Shown here: in pieces, positions 57,553-64,000 of the stretch
Position numbering within the stretch: the first letter of the stretch is position 1
How the letters are laid out: every line of letters starts with the position of its first letter
Translations under genes and position numbers: made by a program
Notes under the pieces: model-generated
Databases searched by the model: none
What the model was told of the DNA's origin: nothing
Seen by the model: the letters and a program-made list of their open reading frames with translations, nothing else
Assembly (NCBI GenBank): GCA_012274445.1
Contig: JAAROD010000011.1
Location: 1,178,001 to 1,242,000 of the forward strand
From: Sclerotiophoma versabilis
Lineage: Eukaryota > Ascomycota > Dothideomycetes > Pleosporales > Didymellaceae
Direction: 5' to 3'
Length of the DNA: 64,000 nt

Positions 57553-60023
57553 CTTGATTGATTTGATGAACCTCTTCGATGGGACTGGTGATTAACTATT
57601 AGAATCTAGAGATAGACTAAAGCGAGTGTCTGTCTGGAGAAAGCTAAGAAAAGCGAAGGTGGTAATTAAGAAACTGTTTTTTGTTGTTGTGATGAAATAT
57701 CTGTGGACGAGGACGAAGGAAAGTTATATACTGAGAGGCTCCTACAAAACGACGCGCTGCCCGGATGGCTGACGTCGACATGGCCAACGCTTTGTCACTT
57801 ACGAAGTGGCATCTCGCCAGAGCAGAACACGAGGTGCCATTCTGGGAACACGACGAGCACGGTACGTCGATAGTGTCGATGCTCAAGTTGGGTTGCTCTA
57901 GCAGCACGGTAGTCAGGAGCTGTGCAGCGATGGACGCAGCCCTATCACATTTTGGGAGAAAGTGCCTGGACCGGCTGTGTCTAATTATGGATGGCGCCTT
58001 TCTTAGTCGGGTACTAGCGCATGCTTATAGTCCACTCATCGGCGCTCAGCGGCGACTGTCATCTCGCTTTTCCAACCGTCAAAGCTCACAAAGCTCTCCA
58101 CTCCCGGCTGCTCAACAGCAGCTCATCATTTCGGAGCCATCACCGCTGTGTAAATGGTTGTCACGCAGTCATGGACCGGCGGCTGTGGCCCTCGCCGTCA
58201 ATGGGACGTTCCTGACGATCCGCCGTCACGCTCTAATTTTGGCCGGTGCAGCTATCTCTCCGACTCTTCCGCGCAGAGCCTTCTCGCAAGTTCTGACGCT
58301 TAATTTGGTTGATGATAGTGGTGGAATCCTGGTGTGCTGTAGCCCAAATCATCAACCTTCTTGTTTCGCGAACATTGGATCCTGTCCAAATCAACGCCAC
58401 CTATGCTGACCTGCAGGTCGTAAGATCTCGCCTTGACTCCTTCTGGAAGTCTAGGCGGGAGACAAGCAATACGCCATCACCGTTACAGCGATGCAACGCA
58501 TGGTTGACACGAACGTTACACTATGATTGCCAGGAGATTCCGATTTGTCGGTCTTGTCCTAACAGCCTTGAGCTGAGCAGCCGCAGATACAGCCTTCCAG
58601 CCTTAACATTTGGACGTCCTACAATTTCTTCAGTATCATAGAGATATGGAAATACTCGAGCACAACGCGCTGTTGGGTCTCTTCACCGCCGGACACATCC
58701 CCTATCCAGCGCTTCTCGTAAAGCAGATAACAGCGCACATGGTGGGCTCTCCATCGTATTTCGTTGGTCAGCAATGGCTCCCCTACCCGTGCCCCACAAA
58801 ACATCGAGGAGGCCGAACTACACAAGCCCCGCGCATGGTTGCATAAAGATCGCAAGTGATCTTCGGCTGTGCATGTTTGCTCGGTGCTCAACCCTTACCG
58901 AAAGAGGCGATGCTTATTTACGACAAGCTTCTAAACGTTCCTCCAGCCCGGGCTCAATTTCCAAGTTGCTGGTCTGTATTCACTGGTATTTTCATCAAGC
59001 AGACCATCACCGCTGGCGACGAGGGTGGTACGATGTAGGACTTTAGCTGGGAAAAGGATATGCTGCAACATAGGATGCCTAAGCCGATGTCGAAGTATTG
59101 ATCCACTTGGAGTACCAGTATATCACTTGAGAAGGCGCCGTCCAGTCTCATGCAGGACGGAGTCGATCGCATGGCGGTTGTCGAAGCAGCAGTTCTTGCA
59201 TGGCTGGCAGAAGACGGCGGCTGGGTAGTCATGCGACAATATCCACCCCTCTATTTTGGCCGACACGGCGTCGCAATTAGCCCAGACAGTTGTGCCTTCT
59301 TCCCTGGGGGCTTCTCATTGACATGCTTTCCCCAGCTTCACCTCAAATGCAAGCGACTACCTGGACCTGCCAGCCGTTGCAGTCCCAAAATAGAATTTGC
59401 TACCACCACTAACTGTTCCGGGTCTGGCGTACTATGAAAGGCTTGCGGTGGGACAACATCGTCATCGCCCATTTGTTGACCACATCTTGTACGTGCTACC
59501 GGCAGTGGCAAGCGCAAAGTTTTCCCGGCTCGTATCTGCATCAGGTTTTGCTGTTTACTCAGCTACTACGAAGTCAACAAATTTGCCCTTGTAGAATCGA
59601 TGACGAGCGAAGTATCACGCTGTCAGTACCTTGTACCCCGCTCCAAGCCATGAAGCAGCTTCAATAGCACCAAGCTTTGCATGGATAGTAATTGCACCAG
59701 CATCAGAACTGTGCATGGCTGTACCGGCAAGCTATGCATTTCATCCTCAAACCTGATCAATCTACACTATCACTGTCTTGGACTGTCACTACAGTCCATA
59801 GGGGTACTAAGCTATGCAACAGACGGCGCCGGTAACATCAGCGTAGTCAACCGCAGTCTCTGGCTTCAAGACACCATTGGACCATACTTACCGAGTGCCG
59901 TCATGTGGTCCACCGTATAGTCAATATGCTCTTCTAAGCGCTCAGTCAATGCAAGGTCTTGGAAGCTGTCTACTAATCAACGCAACTTGCGGTTGAGGCT
60001 AGCGCCAAACGTCGGATGTCAAT
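57553..60023. other. 2.5-kb gene-poor stretch between RIP blocks
   Basis: Normal base composition but no ORF with recognisable content. The longest (57765-58409, +, 214 codons) begins within the divergent flank of the wall-protein gene and shows no domain, signal peptide or coding-like bias. It may contain a decayed gene or an intron-rich gene I could not assemble. Confidence 0.45.
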
Positions 60024-60866
60024 TCAGGAAAGCGATCGGACGACTTCGAACACAACAGTAAGAGCTTCGGAAAGCTCAAGCTCAGCTTCATCCACAAACT
60101 CAGCGCTGAAAGTCTGGCTGACTTGGAACTTGATCACCAGGTCCAACTCATTGTACGATATATAGTTAGCGAACAGCTTGTTGAAAGCTTCGGTGGCCTC
60201 CAACGAGTTGGGAAGCGACTCGTCATCGCGAGTGTCCTTAGCCACCAAAAACACGGTATTTACAGTGTCTGCCGCTGTCAAAGAGTTTGAAGATAAAGAG
60301 AAGAGTTCCTTATGGTCGTCCAGGAATTCTTTTCGTGATCAAGTCATTAATTTTAAGAGCCAACAGTGCTTTGCGAAGTCCGTGCTATGCTGAACGATCT
60401 GCACAGTGCGCAGCTCCAAGAGCTCGCTCCCATCGTCATGACATGCAAAGACTTCATCACTATCAGCAGGCGCATCTTGCTCTATCTGTCCATTGCCTTC
60501 GTCTATAATAACAGCATTGCCGCTACCCATTTTTCGATGTGCCCGCGGCGGCTGCTCGTGCCGAACCTGCAGCTCCAAGAGATCATCGAATGATACATAG
60601 GTGGGAATGGCTTCCGTGATGAGATCGAAGAACGATTCAGTACACGATGCTGGGGAGCGACACAACGCACCAGGCTCACCAAACGCCGTGTCAGAGACAC
60701 ATTCTACTGTATCTGACCCATCAGCACCATCGCAAATACCGAGCAGCCGATCCACCTTGTGTGGGTAATTCAGCAGGCTTTCAAGCGCAACACTAAGATG
60801 ACAATGCAGCGAGCTGCTCGCTAAGCTGGGGGTTACCAGGGAGCGAAGTTGGGCCTTGGACTTCAT
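60024..60866 (-). pseudogene. Hypothetical acidic protein ORF interrupted by one in-frame TGA
   Basis: One frame stays open from the ATG at 60866 to 60024 (281 codons) except for a TGA at 60341-60339. Before the stop are 175 residues (SFFDLITEAIPTYVSFDDLLEL, an acidic IIDEGNGQIEQDAPADSDE run). After it the same frame continues for about 100 more (EAFNKLFANYISYNELDLV, DEAELELSEALTVVFEV). Both halves are acidic and helix-like with similar composition, so they look like one protein. I found no intron with proper splice sites and phase that removes the TGA. No family recognised. It could be a recent pseudogene, stop readthrough, or two adjacent short genes. Confidence 0.45.
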
Positions 60867-61190
60867 CGAACGATGTGTACATATCTTTGAGATCTGAGCA
60901 GTCTCGAAGGTAGGGTCTGGTATATGAGTATGGAGTGTCTGACTATACGTTTGCGCATGTGAGTGCTCATTGATCAGATCCGAAACGTCCTTGATTACTT
61001 CAGCCTTACATCAAGCACCTTTCACTGCGACTGTAGCTGGAGGAAGGAACTGCTCGCCGTGTAGAAACAAACACGTCTAGCATCAGTCAAAAAGCAGTAC
61101 TCACAGAAATAACAATCAGCCAGAGATGCTGTAGTAGCTTCCTGTACTTCGGTAATATCATCTGAAATGTATACATAAGCGCTGCTATAA
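60867..61190. other. Flank before RIP block 2
   Basis: Upstream side of the interrupted ORF. A 12-base direct repeat (CGCTGCTATAAC) occurs twice between about 61178 and 61220, just before the transposon end. No gene seen. Confidence 0.5.
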
Positions 61191-61234
61191 CGTTGATAAG
61201 TTAAGAACGCTGCTATAACATCCTAAGGCTTTTA

Positions 61235-61720
61235 ACGTACCTCACGGGCGAGCCGCGCACACAGGCGAGCCGCGCACTTTTGCTAAGACCACACCACAAC
61301 ACTACTCTTCTACCAATGCCTTGCTAACAACGCTAACTAGACGTGTTAAAGGAAGCTTAAGTACAGCTTATAATTAAAGCTCTTAAAAGAGACACAAAGC
61401 TCCCCCTGTGACGCGCTGCAGCTATCTACAAGGTCTCTAAAACTACACTACGCGACTAACGCGCTAGATAACCTTTACGCACTAATACTATAGCTAACTT
61501 ATAGAACCTAACTAATACTAAGGAGCAGGTAATTATTAAGCATATACTTAAGCTAGTTGCGTAAGAGTTTTCCTCTTAGCTTATAGCTATAGCTAATATA
61601 GCTAATTCTTTATATGTGTTGAAGTTGTACTTTTAAGCAAAGCTCGTAAGCACAATTCGTATTGGTTCTTAGGGATAAGCGCTGGTAGCAGGATGGTCCG
61701 TAAGGGTTAGGGGGTATTGC
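61235..61720 (+). mobile_element. 5' fragment of a second pogo/Fot1-type element
   Basis: Starts after TA (61233-61234) with ACGTACCTCACGGGCGAGC, matching the ends of the 52747-54610 element. It carries two direct subrepeats of GGCGAGCCGCGCAC and the shared ACTTTTGCTAAG. On the plus strand, at about 61520-61660, a frame reads EQVIIKHILKLVA-EFSS-L...IANSLYVLK through stops. This matches the N-terminal DNA-binding region of pogo/Fot1 transposases (EQ-L-I..., FPPR...MAN-L). No matching right end was found inside the window, and the catalytic part is not recognisable, so the copy is truncated or interrupted by later insertions. Right boundary approximate. Confidence 0.7.
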
Positions 61721-61884
61721 CTAGTAAAACACCGTAACAACAGAAGGTAATAATAAGTAGTATAGAGTAGACTATCTAGCTTAAGAGTTAGGGTTGAGAT
61801 TCTAAAGACAAACTTAATTAACTAAGTTAAACACAAACTATAAGGGTTGTGTTCCTACTAACTATATACTTGCTAGGAGATAAT

Positions 61885-62002
61885 ACTTATTAATAAGTAA
61901 CTAGAGTTAGTCTAATAAAATATATAGTGTTGCTTATTAATAAGTAATAATATATAATACTTATTAATAAGTAGATTATATATATTATGCTTATTAATAA
62001 GT
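61885..62002. repeat. Four copies of a 14-bp palindrome (A/G)CTTATTAATAAGT
   Basis: Copies at 61885-61898, 61932-61945, 61959-61972 and 61989-62002. The 12-base core is perfectly self-complementary. Spacers are AT-rich and unequal (33, 13 and 16 bases). Confidence 0.9.
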
Positions 62003-62329
62003 ATATTACGTAACTATATAAAGAGAGATTCTTTCTAACTCTGCCTCTAGCTTATAGGTAAGAGCTCTAGTTAGCTACTTAATTACTGTGCTGCTTTATC
62101 TACACAGGATTATAATACTATCCTTCTTCTTCTTTAAGTTTATTCTTAAACTATATAACTAGGCTCTAGGCTTATATAAAACTAAGCTTGTCTCTATATC
62201 TAGTAACTAGTATATTAAGATATCTTCTTACACCTATAACCTTTAACTTAGTCTAGAAATTTATTAAGCTAACACTTCTACTAAAGTTCTCTATAACTAT
62301 TATTTCTTTAAAGGCTATAAGTACTATAT

Positions 62330-62640
62330 TATACTAAATACTATAAAGTGTCTAAAGTATACTAAGTATATAAAGGCTAAGAAGCTATATATTAATATAT
62401 TATAGAAGTTACTAGATTATACTTATAAAGAGTATAAAAAGAAGGTAAAAGAAGATAAAACTTTATTAGTAACTATTATTACGCAGTTATTATAAAATAA
62501 AAAGATTCTAAAATAAGCTAAGAATTGCGTATAGTAAAAGGCACTGTATATAGTAAATAAAATAGCTAAATTAGAAGAACTAAATCTTACTAAGAAGATA
62601 GATTATCTAGTAGTATTAATAGGTATATATACCTTACCTA
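62330..62640 (+). mobile_element. Remnant of a transposon-associated Cys/Lys-rich coding sequence
   Basis: A plus-strand frame reads through a few TAG/TAA codons: KCLKYTKYIKAKKLYINIL, then DYTYKEYKKKVKEDKTLL, NKKILK, KALYIVNKIAKLEELNLT. The pattern resembles C-x-x-C...AKK...C / REEY-KKVEEDE repeat-associated fungal ORFs, degraded by RIP. Which element it belongs to is unclear. Confidence 0.5.
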
Positions 62641-63339
62641 TAACCTAGGCTACTTTTAGGCTTATTAAGAAGTCTATTATAAGTTATAGTACCTTTATAC
62701 TAATTAGTAGCAGTTTATAAGGTATATTAAAGGTTTCTATATATTTTCTAATTCTAGGTATTCTAACTACTTAACTAGGTATTAAATACCTTTCTTAGTT
62801 CTCTAATATATTATTATTTTTTTAACTTTCTACTTATTATTACTATTAGCTTAGTAGTAGAAGTCTTTCTAAATTAGTATCCTTAGGTTAGTAGGTTCTA
62901 ATAGTAAAATATAGAATACTAGGTAAATCTTTATATCTTTAGGTAGCTTAAGTTAATAGTTAACTAGGCTAATTTATTTAGAAATAAAAAATAGTCTAAC
63001 TTTAACCTTATTTAGTTTTTTTATTACTTTCTATATTCTAAGATTTTTTATAAGAAGATAGACTTTATTTCTCTTCTTTAGCTAAGGTACTATTTTTTAT
63101 TTCTAGTTAATATATAAAATAGCTTGTTTCTAAGCTTATATAGTATTTTTAAGTAATTTCTAATATACTTTCTTTAGCCTAACTACTAAAGCTATTACTA
63201 ATTCTATCTAAATAAGGTAATTAAGAGATTAAGTAAAGAGATTTAGGTGTCTTCTATAGTTTATAAAGAATAGTATTATACTTATTACTTCTAATAACTT
63301 ATTATTATATATAATCTATACTATAGGTAATAGTAAAAC

Positions 63340-64000
63340 CTAGTTATCTTATTTCTAGTTACTATAGATCTAAAGGTACGTTTCTATAGTTAAATTTATT
63401 CTTTCTATTTATCTATCTGTTTATAGATAATAGGCTAAAGATAGTTTTTTCTTAGTATCTAATATAGTAAGTATTATAGTCTAATAGTTTAATATAAAAA
63501 GCTTATCTCTATTACTAATAATTAATTTAGGTATTCTATAGTAGTAAATAACCTAATTAATAAATACTATAGCTAGCTACTGCGCAGTATAGCTGTATCT
63601 AAATAGTATTATCTTAGTATACTTAGTAAATTAGTCTACTATAATAAAGATTAAGTTATAGGTGTATTCTATAATAGAGTTCTTAGAAGGTAGTAACTAT
63701 ATAATAAAATCTATTATAATATTTATCTATAGTACTATAGGTAGCTCTATTACTAATACTTCTCTATACTTAGTATATATACTTTACTTATTCTATTAGT
63801 ACTATATATAGTTTCTAATAAACTTAGTAACCTTATTCTTTATATTAGAAAACTTATAATATTACTATAATTAAGCTTAAAGGACTATACTTAGTTAATT
63901 AATAGTATTTAATTAGTACCTATCTAAGATTTAACAAAAGCTGTCTATTATATATATAGAAAATCTGTATAGGTTATATAACCTATCTAAAGTAAGCTTC
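63340..64000 (-). mobile_element. Ty3/Gypsy retrotransposon integrase remnant, RIP-mutated
   Basis: Minus-strand frame, read through TAG/TAA stops, in order from high to low coordinate. Near 63870-63790 is the zinc-binding region (NIKNKVTKFIRNYI). Near 63720-63615 is the core start (IDFII-LLPSKNSIIEY...FIIVD-FTKYTKII), including the first catalytic Asp region. Near 63600-63380 are the second catalytic region (YRIPKLIISNRDKLFI) and the third (KKKLSLAYYL-TDR-IERIN), with the catalytic Glu. Stops replace Trp, Gln or Arg codons as RIP predicts. Reverse transcriptase would lie beyond 64000. The element's 3' end, towards about 62.7-63.2 kb, was not resolved. Confidence 0.82.

Larger units (their letters stand above)
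61191..64000. repeat. AT-rich RIP-mutated block 2 (runs off the window)
   Basis: Same CA/TG-depleted, TA-rich composition as block 1, increasing to the right. Contains, left to right: a pogo-type transposon end (61235), a palindrome cluster (61885-62002), a plus-strand Cys/Lys-rich coding remnant and a minus-strand Gypsy integrase remnant. Confidence 0.85.

Noticed and set aside
57765..58409. 214-codon plus-strand ORF
   Set aside because: No domain, signal or membrane segment. It starts in the divergent flank of another gene and overlaps an equally unconvincing minus-strand ORF, so it was not called a gene.

Overview
The window is nuclear DNA of a filamentous ascomycete, most likely a Dothideomycete of the order Pleosporales. 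Genes are broken by short introns (mostly 45-75 bases, GTRNGT...YAG). The products are fungal types: an LDG-free Flo8/Som1 regulator, Bet3, Rok1, ATP synthase subunit g, a Dal5-type permease and a GPI-type PEBP protein. Two AT-rich blocks carry the mark of repeat-induced point mutation (RIP). The order is an inference from protein flavour; the species is not identified.

Layout. 1-50.8 kb is gene-dense and euchromatin-like, with about 20 genes on both strands. In order: 3' part of a RING/SNF2 ATPase (+), F-box/WD40 protein (-), 609-residue unknown (+), secreted PEBP-like protein (-), Som1/Flo8-type LisH regulator (-), TRAPP subunit Bet3 (-), U5 snRNP 40K WD40 protein (+), two-TM membrane protein (+), aquaporin (-), Dal5-type permease (-) divergent from an amidase (+), MFS transporter with a 540-residue N-terminal extension (+), ATP synthase subunit g (+), Rok1 helicase (+), FRG1-like protein (-), 2OG-Fe(II) oxygenase-like protein (+), acyltransferase-3 membrane protein (+), zinc alcohol dehydrogenase (-), mitochondrial lysyl-tRNA synthetase (+) and a 1341-residue membrane-anchored unknown (-). 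Exon structures were built by hand from reading frame and splice signals; all join in frame.

50.8-64 kb is a different compartment. A RIP-mutated 1.86-kb pogo/Fot1-type transposon with terminal inverted repeats lies at 52.7-54.6 kb. It is followed by an island holding one repeat-rich secreted wall-type protein, a gene-poor stretch, and an ORF interrupted by a single TGA. A second RIP block begins at about 61.2 kb. It opens with a copy of the same transposon end and runs into a degraded Ty3/Gypsy retrotransposon on the minus strand, which leaves the window.

Genes that plausibly work together: the amidase and Dal5-type permease share a 635-bp divergent promoter with four clustered HGATAR sites, pointing to a nitrogen-scavenging pair under GATA-factor control. 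BET3 and the U5-40K gene share a 280-bp promoter, as do the FRG1-like and oxygenase genes (271 bp). No secondary-metabolite cluster, CRISPR array, rRNA or tRNA gene was seen. The most unusual signals are two microexons (15 nt and 9 nt), the asymmetric RIP of the transposon ends, nested repeat remnants with a cluster of identical palindromes, and the multi-frame-open minisatellite in the wall-protein gene.
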